Positions 43,475 to 53,273 are shown, numbered from the stretch's first letter. The stretch is 64,000 nt of DNA from an uncultured Paracoccaceae bacterium (GCA_947493145.1 CANLPZ010000002.1:767364-831363), one strand, 5' to 3'. Notes: a model not told the origin generated them from the letters alone. Made by a program: numbers and translations.

Positions 43475-45697
43475 TTAGCTTGCTGCGCGGTCCTCTGGAC
43501 GAAAGCGGCTGTCTTCTGCAACTTGGAAACGCCCTGCGCCCAGTTTTTGTATTTTGCCTTGGCGCAGCAGCGTTCCAAAAGACCGCAACCCATCTTCGCG
43601 GTTGAAATCCTCGTCTTGCAATCCTTTGACGATATTCATCACCTGAGGGCGTGAAAATTCATCCTTGCCTTCGACAAAGCTGGTATAGGCCGCCGCCGCT
43701 TCCAACAGATCCGCCAGATCATGTGCGCCCATGTCTTGCGCAAATTCGGCAAAATTTGCGGCTGCCACTTGGGTGTTTGCGACCTCAGGCACAGAGGTTG
43801 TTTCGTCTTCGACCTCTGCGACTTTGCGAACAGAAATGCGGCGCGGTGTTACTGGGCCATCTGCCTTTGGCGACGGCGCATCAACGCGCTGCTCTGCAAC
43901 CAATTTCAACGGTGGAACCCGTGAGGCACGTGCTGTTCCTGATGATTTTGGACGCGATGGGCGTACAACGCGGCTCAGATCCTCGCGGAATGCGTTTTGT
44001 GGATCTTGATCCTCGTCATCTTCGCCCATTTTGCGTGCAGCTTCTTTGGCTGCAACAGCCGCTTTTAGATGCGCAATGGCGTTGCGACGACGGCTGCTTT
44101 CAGGGGCATCCATTTGCTCGTCTGTTTTTTCCATCAGACGGGACACCGCAGCTTCGTCGTCATTGGTTTGTTCTTCCAACAACGCACGACGGTTTCGACG
44201 CGGGCGAACGGTGTCCTCAACGTCGACATCTTGGACCACCTCGTCGAGTTGATCTTCGACATCAGCAACAAATTCGTCCTGTGGATCAGCATCACGTCCG
44301 ACAACGTCCGCAAGATCGGCCAGCAATTCCGCTTCGTCATCGTCAGATAAGTCAGAGGTCGCTTCGACTGTGCTGGTCAAGCCTTCGATCTCGTCCAACC
44401 CATCCAAATCAGCGAGATTTGTTGCAATTTCAACGTCGTCTTCGATTTCTTCGAATGCACCGTCTTCGATCGCTTTTTCGAAATCGGCGCGTTTGACCTT
44501 TATCACACGTGGTTGAACTGGACGCTCTGCGTCATCTTCAACGTCGGTGTCATCTGACAAAGCAGACATGATAGAGGACAGATCATCCGCATCGTCGGCA
44601 GTGTCTGAAAGATCATCGATTTCGATGTCTTCGTCAGGTTGCTGATCATCCGAAAGTTCATCCTCGTCGTCAGACAGAACCGCAGCCGACACAGCAGCCA
44701 AATCGATTTCACCGTCATCTTCAAAGGACGCATCGCGTTCAGCGAGGTTGTCCGTTGTCTGGTCCTGATCCGTCTCGACACCCTCATCAACCGTGTCAGA
44801 GTTGTCGTCTGTTTCAAGCGCGTCAACAGCATCGGCGTCGATTTCGGTCGTGTTCAGATCGATACCATCAAGCGCTGCCAAATCATCGGTTTCTTCCTCG
44901 AAGCTGTCGCTTAGGTCGATATCGTCGTTCAGGAAAGGTTCCGCTAAATCAGTGGCATGCTGGTCTTCGCTAAAGTCGGATCCAGATTGTTCATCCGAAA
45001 CAACGGCGCGAATACGTTGAAGTTTCGCAGCAACACTGTCTGCATCTGGGTGCGGAACTTCGGTAAAGGCGGTTGCCTCTTTGACAGTGTCCACATCCAG
45101 ATCAGAAATTTCAGCTGAACCTGTGTCCGAAGCCGCGAGCACATTGGATAGGACGTCGTCCTGATCCGTAGCTTCGGCCCCAGATTCAGCTTCGGTGAGG
45201 TGAGCTGCCGCTTCACCAACCGGTTCTTGATCCAAAACGACCTCTGCATCCTCGGCAGGGATGTCCACAATCGCAGCAGCATCCACAGCGGCAGCTGCTT
45301 TGGCGGCGCGACGGGCGGCGGCTTTGGCTTTGCCTTTGGGTTTATTGGACCCTTTGGCTTTATTTTTTTTCTTCTTTTTCTTTTTAGGTTCTTCTAACGC
45401 CTCGGCAGATGCGTCGTCACCGTCGATCAGCGCGGCAGCACTGTCTTCGGCGCGAAGAACGATTTCTGAGCCTTGTTGATGGGCCTGGACCTGACGGGCA
45501 GTTTCGCGCGATGCGATCGCGGCCAATAGCTCGGCGTCAGGTTGGGGGGGCTCCGCCCCGAAATATCTGTCATCAGCAGCCAGATCACGGAAATATTCCG
45601 CAATCGACTTCATCGTCGTAAAGGAATCGTCGAATCCCTCAAGGGTACATGAAAATGTCCCATAAGAGACCGTAAGGATCTTACTGGTACTCACCAT
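43475..45697 (-). CDS. Large acidic, mostly disordered protein with folded ends (roseobacter-conserved)
   Basis: 740 residues from MVSTSKILTVSYGTFSCTLEG. A small folded N-terminal part (FDDSFTTMKSIAEYFRDLAADDRYFGAEPPQPD) is followed by a lysine run and Ala/Lys tract (KKKKKKNKAKG, AAARRAAKAAAAVDAAA). About 400 residues of Asp/Glu/Ser/Thr-rich low-complexity sequence come next, then a C-terminal folded domain (DLADLLEAAAAYTSFVEGKDEFSRPQV, FGTLLRQGKIQKL). That C-terminus resembles helical domains that end 'L..GrF.v...sRFRPE'. No membrane segment or signal peptide. The function is unknown; relatives often carry misleading automated names. Confidence 0.7.
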   Translation of the reverse strand: MVSTSKILTVSYGTFSCTLEGFDDSFTTMKSIAEYFRDLAADDRYFGAEPPQPDAELLAAIASRETARQVQAHQQGSEIVLRAEDSAAALIDGDDASAEALEEPKKKKKKKNKAKGSNKPKGKAKAAARRAAKAAAAVDAAAIVDIPAEDAEVVLDQEPVGEAAAHLTEAESGAEATDQDDVLSNVLAASDTGSAEISDLDVDTVKEATAFTEVPHPDADSVAAKLQRIRAVVSDEQSGSDFSEDQHATDLAEPFLNDDIDLSDSFEEETDDLAALDGIDLNTTEIDADAVDALETDDNSDTVDEGVETDQDQTTDNLAERDASFEDDGEIDLAAVSAAVLSDDEDELSDDQQPDEDIEIDDLSDTADDADDLSSIMSALSDDTDVEDDAERPVQPRVIKVKRADFEKAIEDGAFEEIEDDVEIATNLADLDGLDEIEGLTSTVEATSDLSDDDEAELLADLADVVGRDADPQDEFVADVEDQLDEVVQDVDVEDTVRPRRNRRALLEEQTNDDEAAVSRLMEKTDEQMDAPESSRRRNAIAHLKAAVAAKEAARKMGEDDEDQDPQNAFREDLSRVVRPSRPKSSGTARASRVPPLKLVAEQRVDAPSPKADGPVTPRRISVRKVAEVEDETTSVPEVANTQVAAANFAEFAQDMGAHDLADLLEAAAAYTSFVEGKDEFSRPQVMNIVKGLQDEDFNREDGLRSFGTLLRQGKIQKLGAGRFQVAEDSRFRPEDRAAS

Positions 45698-45840
45698 TGT
45701 TGTGCTCGCTTTCTCCACACCCAGCGTATGTGACCAATTTAATGCCAATTGGTTCCAAATACGGAACAAGACTGCGAATTTGGCGGTATTATTTCATGGC
45801 ACAATTGCGGAATGTTGATCAATCCGGCAGTAATGTGCCC

Positions 45841-46527
45841 ATGAGCAGTCTTATCGTTTCCAAATCTGACCCTATTGCATTGATCGGTGGGGGGCAGCTG
45901 TTTGAACAGGATCGTACAGATTCGAATCGACACACTCAGTATGTAGTGGCGGTTGACGGTGGTGCAACATCCGCACGACGTCATGGAATTGCCCCGAATT
46001 GCGTTATTGGGGACCTGGACAGTATCAGCGCCGAAGATCTGGCGCAGTTTGCAGACAGCGACATTCACCCGATCAAGGACCAAGACACGACAGATTTTGA
46101 CAAAGCGCTCCGATCCGTTGACGCCCCGTTGATTTATGCGTTTGGCTTTACTGGTAAGCGTTTAGACCATGGGTTGGCGGCGTTTCATACGCTTGTGCAG
46201 CATCCAAATAAACGCTGCATAATCGTGGGCGAAGACAGCATCGTCTGTGTTTGCCCGCCCGAATTTGCATTGGATATACCGCCGACCGATGCGTTTTCAT
46301 TATTTCCGATGGGGCCGGTGACGGGCACCTCCTTAGGGTTGAATTGGCCAATCGACGGGCTGGCGTTTTCGCCAATGTCGCAAATTGGCACCTCGAATGC
46401 GGCAACGGGACCTGTGACATTAACAATGGATCGTCCGAATATGTTGGTGATTGTGCCGCGGCATATGTCGGATGCGGTCAGCGCGGCGCTTTTGACTGCC
46501 GCTGAATGGCCTGTTCGCGAAAAATAA
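45841..46527 (+). CDS. Thiamine pyrophosphokinase
   Basis: About 228 residues from MSSLIVSKSDPIALIGGG. Conserved blocks are YVVAVDGGATSARRHGIAPNCVIGDLDSIS and IKDQDTTDFDKALRSV, which hold the Mg/ATP and thiamine sites of the TPK family. It converts thiamine to thiamine diphosphate with ATP in the cytoplasm. The frame extends to 45697 and ATG 45796 is another candidate start; I chose 45841 by domain position, with no strong ribosome-binding site to decide. It is divergent from the acidic-protein gene and convergent with the DMT gene, overlapping it by 50 bp. Confidence 0.88.
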   Translation: MSSLIVSKSDPIALIGGGQLFEQDRTDSNRHTQYVVAVDGGATSARRHGIAPNCVIGDLDSISAEDLAQFADSDIHPIKDQDTTDFDKALRSVDAPLIYAFGFTGKRLDHGLAAFHTLVQHPNKRCIIVGEDSIVCVCPPEFALDIPPTDAFSLFPMGPVTGTSLGLNWPIDGLAFSPMSQIGTSNAATGPVTLTMDRPNMLVIVPRHMSDAVSAALLTAAEWPVREK

Positions 46528-47383
46528 CATACAGACCGGCGGCAATTGTGATCGTAATTCCGATCAGCGCCAATGCGTTCGGAAATTCGCGAAAAATCAA
46601 AAGCCCAATGATCGTTGCAATCGGGATTTCTAGATATTGCATTGGTGCCAGTGTTGCTGAGGGGGCGTATCGCAGGCTTGCCGTCATGCAAAGATGGGCG
46701 ACGGTTCCACCTAATCCCAACAGTGCAACAAGCCACCATATGTCATGCGGGATAGGGGCGATGATGTTTTCGACCCCGTTTTCGACCATGAGCCACATGA
46801 GTGGCGTCATCAAGACAACAACAATGATGCCGCTCACCGCTTGAAGGCTCACAGGATCGGTGTGCTTTGCGATTTTACGGGTCACCAACATGAACAATGC
46901 AAAAACAACGGCCACAACAAGCGGCAGCAATGCCGCCCATCCTGCGTTGGCAAAATTTGGCTGGATGACAAACAATGTGCCCACGAAGCCAACAACGCAG
47001 GCCCAAACCCGTTGGGGTCCAACGGTTTCCTTTAAAACATATTTTCCCAAAATCAGCATAATAAAGGGCATGACAAAGGCGATGGCGACTGCGTCGGCAA
47101 GCGGCAGGTATTGCAATGAGGTAAACATCGCCCAAATTCCGATCATATGCAGCAGGCTGCGCAAAACCGTAAACCAAAAGACGCGCGACGGCATGCGCAG
47201 GGACAAACCAAGGGCAAAGCAAAGCGGTACCAAAACAACCGCTTGGATCGCGAACCGAAACCAAAGCAATTGGACCACGGGCAGGGTATCGCCCAGCAGT
47301 TTTGCCATTGCGTCGCCCAATGGGGCCAAAACGCAAAATCCCAACATGAAAGAAATACCAAGAAGCGGTCGGTCGTTTACCAT
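46478..47383 (-). CDS. DMT superfamily transporter, EamA-domain protein
   Basis: 301 residues with ten transmembrane helices in two EamA repeats (GFCVLAPLGDAMAKLLGDTLPVVQLLWFRF and the second repeat from WAALLPLVVAVVFALFML). 'YLEIPIATIIGLLIFREFPN' is a typical conserved stretch of the second half. Such carriers export amino acids, nucleosides or drugs; the substrate is unknown. Its C-terminal 50 bp overlap the convergent thiamine pyrophosphokinase gene, an unusually long but acceptable overlap. Confidence 0.9.
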   Translation of the reverse strand: MVNDRPLLGISFMLGFCVLAPLGDAMAKLLGDTLPVVQLLWFRFAIQAVVLVPLCFALGLSLRMPSRVFWFTVLRSLLHMIGIWAMFTSLQYLPLADAVAIAFVMPFIMLILGKYVLKETVGPQRVWACVVGFVGTLFVIQPNFANAGWAALLPLVVAVVFALFMLVTRKIAKHTDPVSLQAVSGIIVVVLMTPLMWLMVENGVENIIAPIPHDIWWLVALLGLGGTVAHLCMTASLRYAPSATLAPMQYLEIPIATIIGLLIFREFPNALALIGITITIAAGLYVIFREQAIQRQSKAPR

Positions 47384-47411
47384 AACCGCACGCTAGGCCG
47401 CCGCGCAGGGA

Positions 47412-48788
47412 TTAGCAATTGGGGATATTCACTGCCAAACCGCCAAGCGCAGTTTCTTTATATTTGTCGCTCATGTCTTCGCCAGTTTGGCGCATGGTTT
47501 CGATTGCGGCGTCGAGCGGCACCAAATGCGAACCATCGCCACGCAGGGCAAGAGACGCGGCAGAAACCGCTTTGATGCATCCCAATCCGTTGCGTTCAAT
47601 GCATGGTACCTGAACCAAGCCTTTTACCGGATCACAGGTCATCCCAAGATGATGTTCCAGCGCAATTTCAGCGGCGTTTTCCACTTGGGATGGGGTTCCC
47701 CCCATTACAGAGGCCAATCCAGCCGCTGCCATGGCAGAGGCGCTGCCGACTTCGGCCTGACACCCGCATTCTGCCCCAGAAATAGAGGCGTTGTGTTTCA
47801 CCAACCCGCCAATTGCCGCTGCCGTTAGCAAAAAGTCAGGGATTTTGGATGGGGCGGCATCTGGAACGTGGTCTAACCAATATCGGATCGTGGCTGGAAC
47901 CACACCTGCGGCGCCATTCGTCGGGGCCGTGACAACTTGTCCGCCGGCGGCGTTTTCTTCGTTCACGGCCATGGCGTAAACGCTCATCCAGTCATTTATT
48001 GTATGTGGCGCGGTCATATTCATCCCACGCTCGGCTTGCAACGCGTCATAAATGCCCTTTGCGCGGCGTTTGACGTTCAACCCACCTGGCAGGATACCGT
48101 CGGTATTCAGGCCCCGATCGATACAGTCATTCATCACCTGCCACAGTCGATCAATGCCGTGTTCCAGTTCCTGTGCGTCCATCGCGGCCAATTCGTTGGC
48201 ACGTTTCATTTCGGCAATCGATTTGCCGCTGTCGCGCGCCATGTCGAGCATTTGCGCCGCCGAGGTAAAGGGAAAGGGCACGTCAGGGCCGACATTGGTC
48301 GTATCCGATGCCGCAGCGAGTTCGCGTTCCGTCAGAACAAAGCCGCCGCCAATGGAATAATATGTTTCGGACAGGATCACGTCCCCTTGGGCATCGGTGG
48401 CACTTAGGATCATGCCATTCGCATGACCGGATAACGCAGGGCCAAAGTCAAAGCGAAGGTCAGCCGTCGGATCAAATTGTAAAACACCCAGTCCGGCTGG
48501 CGTGACGGTTTTCGTTGATTTTATCGTTTCCAATGCAACCGCTGCCGCATCGGCATCATAGGTGTCTGGCAAAAAACCAGCGAGACCAAGGATCGTTGCC
48601 CGGTCGGTTGCATGACCAACGCCGGTAAACGCCAACGATCCATGCAGCGACGCCCGCACCCCATGCGCCTGAAACGGCGATGCGCGTAGCCGGTCCAAAA
48701 ACGCAGCGGCTGCAACCATCGGCCCCATAGTGTGCGACGATGACGGCCCAATGCCGACTTTAAAAATGTCAAAGACAGACAAGAACAT
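47412..48788 (-). CDS. sdaA: L-serine ammonia-lyase (iron-sulfur)
   Basis: 458 residues, single-chain type. The beta domain starts MFLSVFDIFKVGIGPSSSHTMGPM (the SSSHT substrate motif). The catalytic [4Fe-4S] cluster ligands lie in the C-terminal alpha domain (GAECGCQAEVG, MTCDPVKGLVQVPCIERNG). The C-terminal ...VNIPNC tail cysteine, which caps the cluster as a fourth ligand in the resting enzyme, is present. It deaminates L-serine to pyruvate. A single gene, with a 214-bp gap to rpiA upstream. Confidence 0.95.
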   Translation of the reverse strand: MFLSVFDIFKVGIGPSSSHTMGPMVAAAAFLDRLRASPFQAHGVRASLHGSLAFTGVGHATDRATILGLAGFLPDTYDADAAAVALETIKSTKTVTPAGLGVLQFDPTADLRFDFGPALSGHANGMILSATDAQGDVILSETYYSIGGGFVLTERELAAASDTTNVGPDVPFPFTSAAQMLDMARDSGKSIAEMKRANELAAMDAQELEHGIDRLWQVMNDCIDRGLNTDGILPGGLNVKRRAKGIYDALQAERGMNMTAPHTINDWMSVYAMAVNEENAAGGQVVTAPTNGAAGVVPATIRYWLDHVPDAAPSKIPDFLLTAAAIGGLVKHNASISGAECGCQAEVGSASAMAAAGLASVMGGTPSQVENAAEIALEHHLGMTCDPVKGLVQVPCIERNGLGCIKAVSAASLALRGDGSHLVPLDAAIETMRQTGEDMSDKYKETALGGLAVNIPNC

Positions 48789-49002
48789 AGCCGTTCATTC
48801 CAACCCGTTTATTCGTTTGGTGACTGTACGTCGCGCAATCAGAATGCCCAGCCCAAAAACGACACTGTTGGCGCAAACACGGTCTTTGTGGCGTGGAATT
48901 TTTAAAAAACCAAGCGGCACACGTTGATTTTTGCGTCTTTGCCCTCGCGCCAAAGGCGCCAGTTTCCTATAAGTGTTCAAAGAACTGAGGGGAGTCGTAC
49001 CA

Positions 49003-49791
49003 ATGTCTGCAGATCTGTCGCCCATTGATAAGGCTAAATTTGCCGCCGCCAAACGCGCCGCTGATTATGTCGAGGACGGAATGCGGGTTGGCTTAGGCAC
49101 CGGATCGACCGCCGCATGGTTGGTCAAATGTCTGGGCGAACAGGTCCGCGAAGAGGGATTGAAAATCCGCGCGGTACCGACATCGACACGAACAGCCGCG
49201 CTTGCCCAAGACGTCGGAATTAATGTCGTGTCGCTGGACGAGGCAAAATGGCTGGATTTAACGATCGACGGGGCCGACGAATACGACGACGACCTGAATT
49301 TGATCAAAGGTGGCGGTGGTGCCTTGTTGCAGGAAAAAATTGTTGCAACGGCGTCAGACCAAATGATCGTGATTGCAGATGCTGGGAAAAAGGTCGACAC
49401 GTTGGGCGCGTTCCCATTGCCGGTCGAGGTCATCCCATTTGGGTGGCAAACCACCAAAACACTGATCGAAGAAACCTTGACTGGAATGGATGTTCTGGGC
49501 CGTACGGCATCTTTGCGTTTGAATGGCGATGTGCCGTTCGTGACGGACGAGGGGAATTACATCCTTGATCTTCATCTGAACCGCATCGGGAATGCCCGCC
49601 AACTGAGCCTTGTGTTAAACCAAATGCCGGGATTGGTCGAAAACGGATTATTCATCGACATTTGTGACACAGTTGTGATCGGTCATGGAGATGGCAAAGT
49701 CGAGGTGCGCGACATAAATGCTGGCACTGTGGAACAGAACCAGATTGATTTTGTCGAAAACGACAATTTGTTCACGGATCTGGCAGAATAG
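49003..49791 (+). CDS. rpiA: Ribose-5-phosphate isomerase A
   Basis: 262 residues from MSADLSPIDKAKFAAAKRAAD; the ATG at 49003 has a GAGGGGAG ribosome-binding site. Signature motifs are GLGTGSTAAWLV, DGADEYDDDLNLIKGGGGALLQEKIVA and the C-terminal GLFIDICDTVVIG region. It interconverts ribose-5-phosphate and ribulose-5-phosphate in the pentose-phosphate pathway. gor follows 16 bp on, probably in one transcript, so NADPH-linked sugar metabolism and glutathione reduction are expressed together. Confidence 0.96.
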   Translation: MSADLSPIDKAKFAAAKRAADYVEDGMRVGLGTGSTAAWLVKCLGEQVREEGLKIRAVPTSTRTAALAQDVGINVVSLDEAKWLDLTIDGADEYDDDLNLIKGGGGALLQEKIVATASDQMIVIADAGKKVDTLGAFPLPVEVIPFGWQTTKTLIEETLTGMDVLGRTASLRLNGDVPFVTDEGNYILDLHLNRIGNARQLSLVLNQMPGLVENGLFIDICDTVVIGHGDGKVEVRDINAGTVEQNQIDFVENDNLFTDLAE

Positions 49792-49806
49792 ATAAAGGCA
49801 CTTCCC

Positions 49807-51162
49807 ATGGAATTTGATTATGATCTTTTTGTCATCGGCGGCGGGTCCGGTGGGGTTCGGGCGGCGCGCGTTGCTGCGGGCGAAACAGGGGCCAAGGTCG
49901 CCTTGGCCGAAGAAGACCGCTATGGCGGCACCTGTGTGATCCGCGGCTGTGTCCCCAAAAAGCTGATGGTCTTTGCATCTGAATTTGGTGGCCTCGCGGA
50001 CGAAGCCGCCGGATACGGTTGGGACATCAGTGGTGCAAATTTCAGCTGGCCAAAGCTGCGCAATAACATTCACGCTGAATTGGACCGTTTGGAAGGCATC
50101 TATCGCAAGCTTTTGGCCAATTCTGGTGTCGAAACATTTGATGCGCGGGCGACAATCGTCGATCCGCATACGGTTCAACTGTCGACAGGTGAAACGAAAA
50201 CCGCGAAACATATTTTGGTGGCCGTTGGCGGACGCCCGACCGTTCCGGATATCGCGGCGGATGTGGCGATTACGTCAAACGATATTTTCCTACTCGAAGA
50301 TATGCCCAAATCCATCTTGATTGTTGGCGGCGGTTATATCGCATCTGAATTCGCGGGGATTTTGAACGGTATGGGCGTTGCGGTGACACAGTTTTATCGT
50401 GGCGATCAAATCTTGCGGGGCTTCGACAACGAAGCACGCAATCTTGTTGCGGACCAAATGGTTGAGAAGGGCGTTGATCTGCGGGTCAATACCGATGTTG
50501 TGTCCATGGAAAAAGTCGACGGCGGCGTGAAGGTTACCGCCAACGACGGAACTGAAACTGTGTTTGAAAAAGTCATGTATGCCACGGGGCGTCGTCCCAA
50601 CACCGACGGATTGGGCATGGATAAGATCGGCCTTGAACTTGGCCGCGCGGGCGAAATCATTGTTGATACGTATTCTCAAACCAAAGTGCCGTCTGTTTAT
50701 GCGATTGGTGACGTGACAGACCGCGTCCAATTAACACCTGTTGCGATCCGCGAAGGCATGGCGTTTGTCGAAACCGTGTTTAAAGGCAACCCAACCGAAG
50801 TCGATCATGAGCTGATCCCAACGGCGATCTTTACCCAGCCGGAAATGGGAACAGTTGGTTTGTCAGAGGAAGACGCTGCTGCAAATGGCCCAATCGAAGT
50901 CTATGCGACGACATTTAAACCGATGCGCCATGCATTTGCGGGCGGGGCAGATAAAATTTTGATGAAACTTATCGTGGATAAATCTAACCGCCGCGTTTTG
51001 GGCTGCCATATCGTCGGCGACCACGCAGGGGAAATGATCCAGCTGGCCGGCATCGCCGTCAAGATGGGTGCAACCAAAGAAGACTTTGACCGCACGGTTG
51101 CCGTACACCCAACAGCGGCCGAAGAATTGGTCACAATGAAGACACCGGTGCGAACAACTTGA
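49807..51162 (+). CDS. gor: Glutathione-disulfide reductase
   Basis: 451 residues. The FAD-binding start is MEFDYDLFVIGGGSGGVRAARVAA. The redox-active disulfide is in GGTCVIRGCVPKK (C43, C48). An NADPH-binding GGGYIASEFAG follows, and the C-terminal dimer motif AVHPTAAEELV (catalytic His) is present. GR-type rather than lipoamide or mercuric reductase, since GGTCVIRGCVPKKL and the TYSQTKVPSVYAIGDV block are GR-like. It keeps glutathione reduced for GloA and other users. It lies directly behind rpiA. Confidence 0.94.
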   Translation: MEFDYDLFVIGGGSGGVRAARVAAGETGAKVALAEEDRYGGTCVIRGCVPKKLMVFASEFGGLADEAAGYGWDISGANFSWPKLRNNIHAELDRLEGIYRKLLANSGVETFDARATIVDPHTVQLSTGETKTAKHILVAVGGRPTVPDIAADVAITSNDIFLLEDMPKSILIVGGGYIASEFAGILNGMGVAVTQFYRGDQILRGFDNEARNLVADQMVEKGVDLRVNTDVVSMEKVDGGVKVTANDGTETVFEKVMYATGRRPNTDGLGMDKIGLELGRAGEIIVDTYSQTKVPSVYAIGDVTDRVQLTPVAIREGMAFVETVFKGNPTEVDHELIPTAIFTQPEMGTVGLSEEDAAANGPIEVYATTFKPMRHAFAGGADKILMKLIVDKSNRRVLGCHIVGDHAGEMIQLAGIAVKMGATKEDFDRTVAVHPTAAEELVTMKTPVRTT

Positions 51163-51222
51163 TTTTTCGTACGAAACCCACATTTTAAACAGCAAAGACA
51201 AACATAAAGGATAAATTTCCAT

Positions 51223-52353
51223 ATGGCTGGAAACAACGGCGGCCCTTGGGGCGGCGGCGGAAACAACGGCGACGACGATCGTCGCCCACAGCGTCCACGA
51301 GGACCTCAGAACGAGGGATCGCAGGTCCCTGATATTGATGAGTTCGTGAAAAAAGGCCAAGAACAGCTGCGCGTTCTTATGGGCGGTGGCGGCGGTGGAA
51401 ACCGCGGGGGCCGCGGCGGATCTTCTGGTGGTCCAAGCTTTGGTCGCGGAACAATCGGTTTGGGCATTTTAGGTGCCGCCGTGCTTTGGTCACTTGCCAG
51501 TTTTTATACGGTAAAGCCCGAAGAACAGTCTGTTGAATTGTTTCTGGGTGAATACTCTGCAACTGGTCAACCGGGTCTGAACTTTGCGCCTTGGCCGTTG
51601 GTCACAGCCGAAATTTTGCCTGTTACACGCGAACAAACGATTGAAATCGGTGTGTCGCGTGCTGGGTCTGATGCGGGTCTTATGTTGACGGGGGATGAAA
51701 ACATCGTCGATATTGATTTCCAAGTTGTTTGGAACATCACTGAGCCTGATAAGTATTTGTTTAACTTGGCAAATCCTGCGCCAACAATTGCGGCTGTGTC
51801 TGAATCTGCGATGCGTGAAATTATTGCGCAATCGGAATTGGCACCGATCTTGAACCGCGATCGTGGTGCGATTGCGGACCGGTTGAAAGACCTGATTCAA
51901 AGCACGTTGGACAGCTATAATTCTGGCGTGAACATCGTGCGGGTGAACTTTGACAAGGCGGACCCACCTGCAACCGTGATCGATGCGTTTCGTGACGTAC
52001 AAGCGGCGGAACAAGAACGCGACCGGATTCAAAAAGAAGCCGACGCCTATGCCAACTCGGTCCTAGCGGGCGCACGTGGTGAGGCCGCTGAACTTTTGGA
52101 ACGGGCCGAAGCCTACCGCGCGCAAGTTGTGAACGAAGCCGAAGGTGAAGCAAGCCGTTTCACCGCTGTTTTGGGCGAATATGAAAAGGCACCGAATGTA
52201 ACGCGTAAACGTTTGTATCTTGAAACGATGGAATCCGTTTTGGGCCGTGTTGACAAGATCATCGTTGACGAACAGGGCGGGGACAACGGTGTTGTGCAAT
52301 ATCTGCCGCTCAATGAATTGGTACGCAAACCATCTGCAGGAGGATCAAACTAA
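51223..52353 (+). CDS. hflK: FtsH protease activity modulator HflK
   Basis: 376 residues. A glycine-rich N-terminus (GGPWGGGGNNGDDD, GGGGGGNRGGRGG) precedes one transmembrane helix (TIGLGILGAAVLWSLASFYT). The SPFH/band-7 domain follows (VELFLGEYSATGQPGLNFAPWPL, ENIVDIDFQVVWNI) with a helical C-terminal tail. With HflC it forms a membrane cage around the FtsH protease. Its stop overlaps the hflC start (TAATG). The start at 51223 follows an AAAGGA ribosome-binding site. Confidence 0.95.
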   Translation: MAGNNGGPWGGGGNNGDDDRRPQRPRGPQNEGSQVPDIDEFVKKGQEQLRVLMGGGGGGNRGGRGGSSGGPSFGRGTIGLGILGAAVLWSLASFYTVKPEEQSVELFLGEYSATGQPGLNFAPWPLVTAEILPVTREQTIEIGVSRAGSDAGLMLTGDENIVDIDFQVVWNITEPDKYLFNLANPAPTIAAVSESAMREIIAQSELAPILNRDRGAIADRLKDLIQSTLDSYNSGVNIVRVNFDKADPPATVIDAFRDVQAAEQERDRIQKEADAYANSVLAGARGEAAELLERAEAYRAQVVNEAEGEASRFTAVLGEYEKAPNVTRKRLYLETMESVLGRVDKIIVDEQGGDNGVVQYLPLNELVRKPSAGGSN

Positions 52354-53225
52354 TGCGTAAGTCAGCTTTCCTCCTTCCGGTGATTTTCATCGCCATCATT
52401 GCCGTTTTGTCATCGATCTTTATCGTCGATGAACGTGAAAAAGCGCTTGTTTTGCAATTCGGCCGCGTTGTCGACGTCAAAGAAGAACCAGGTCTGGCAT
52501 TTAAGATCCCGTTGATCCAAGAGGTCGTGACCTACGATGACCGTATCTTGTCACGCGATGTTGACCCGCTAGAGGTCACGCCACTTGATGACCGTCGTTT
52601 GGTTGTTGATGCGTTTGCGCGCTACCGGATCTCCGATGTTCGTCGGTTCCGCGAAGCAACAGGTACAGGCGGCATCGAGGCAGGTGCGCGCCGGTTAGAC
52701 AGCATCTTGCGCGCTGAAACACGCGAAGTTTTGGGATCGGTGTCTTCAAACGACATCCTGTCGTCTGATCGTGCTGCATTGATGTTGCGCATTCGAAACG
52801 CTGCAATTGTCGAAGCCCGCGCATTGGGGTTGGAAGTCATCGACGTGCGTTTGAAACGTACCGATCTTCCGACTGAAAACTTGCAGGCGACTTTTGACCG
52901 GATGCGTGCCGAACGTGTGCGTGAAGCAACAGACGAACGCGCACGCGGGGCAGAGGCCGCGCAGCGTATTCGTGCCCAAGCCGACCGTACCGTTGTCGAA
53001 TTGGTGTCTGACGCAAAACGCCAAGCGGAAATCACCCGTGGTGAAGCCGATGCTGAACGGAATGCGATTTTTGCTGACGCTTTCGGCGCGGATGAAGAAT
53101 TCTTTGAATTCTATCGGTCATTGACGGCATACCAGCGATCCTTGAAAGAGGGCAATTCAACACTTGTGTTGTCGCCAGATAGCGAATTTTTCAACTATTT
53201 GAAATCTGACACTGCGGGACAGTAA
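52353..53225 (+). CDS. hflC: FtsH protease activity modulator HflC
   Basis: 290 residues: N-terminal transmembrane helix (AFLLPVIFIAIIAVLSSIFIV), then an SPFH domain (REKALVLQFGRVVDVKEEPGLAFKIPL) and a long charged helix ending in EFFEFYRSLTAYQRSL, which is conserved in HflC. It is translationally coupled to hflK and followed by a strong terminator, so the pair forms an operon. It modulates FtsH-dependent turnover of membrane proteins. Confidence 0.96.
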   Translation: MRKSAFLLPVIFIAIIAVLSSIFIVDEREKALVLQFGRVVDVKEEPGLAFKIPLIQEVVTYDDRILSRDVDPLEVTPLDDRRLVVDAFARYRISDVRRFREATGTGGIEAGARRLDSILRAETREVLGSVSSNDILSSDRAALMLRIRNAAIVEARALGLEVIDVRLKRTDLPTENLQATFDRMRAERVREATDERARGAEAAQRIRAQADRTVVELVSDAKRQAEITRGEADAERNAIFADAFGADEEFFEFYRSLTAYQRSLKEGNSTLVLSPDSEFFNYLKSDTAGQ

Positions 53226-53244
53226 CGGCCACCAAATCTGTTGC

Positions 53245-53273
53245 AAAAGGGCGCTCATTTGAGCGCCCTTTTT
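53245..53273 (+). terminator. hflKC terminator
   Basis: AAAAGGGCGCTC-ATTT-GAGCGCCCTTTTT, perfect stem with T-tract, 20 bases after the hflC stop. Confidence 0.9.

Noticed and set aside
43475..45697. Possible match of the acidic protein to chemotaxis CheA or a similar named family
   Set aside because: Names of that kind come from low-complexity similarity; no histidine-kinase motifs are present.
48789..49002. Minus-strand frame upstream of rpiA
   Set aside because: It overlaps the rpiA start, has no conserved motif and no ribosome-binding site.
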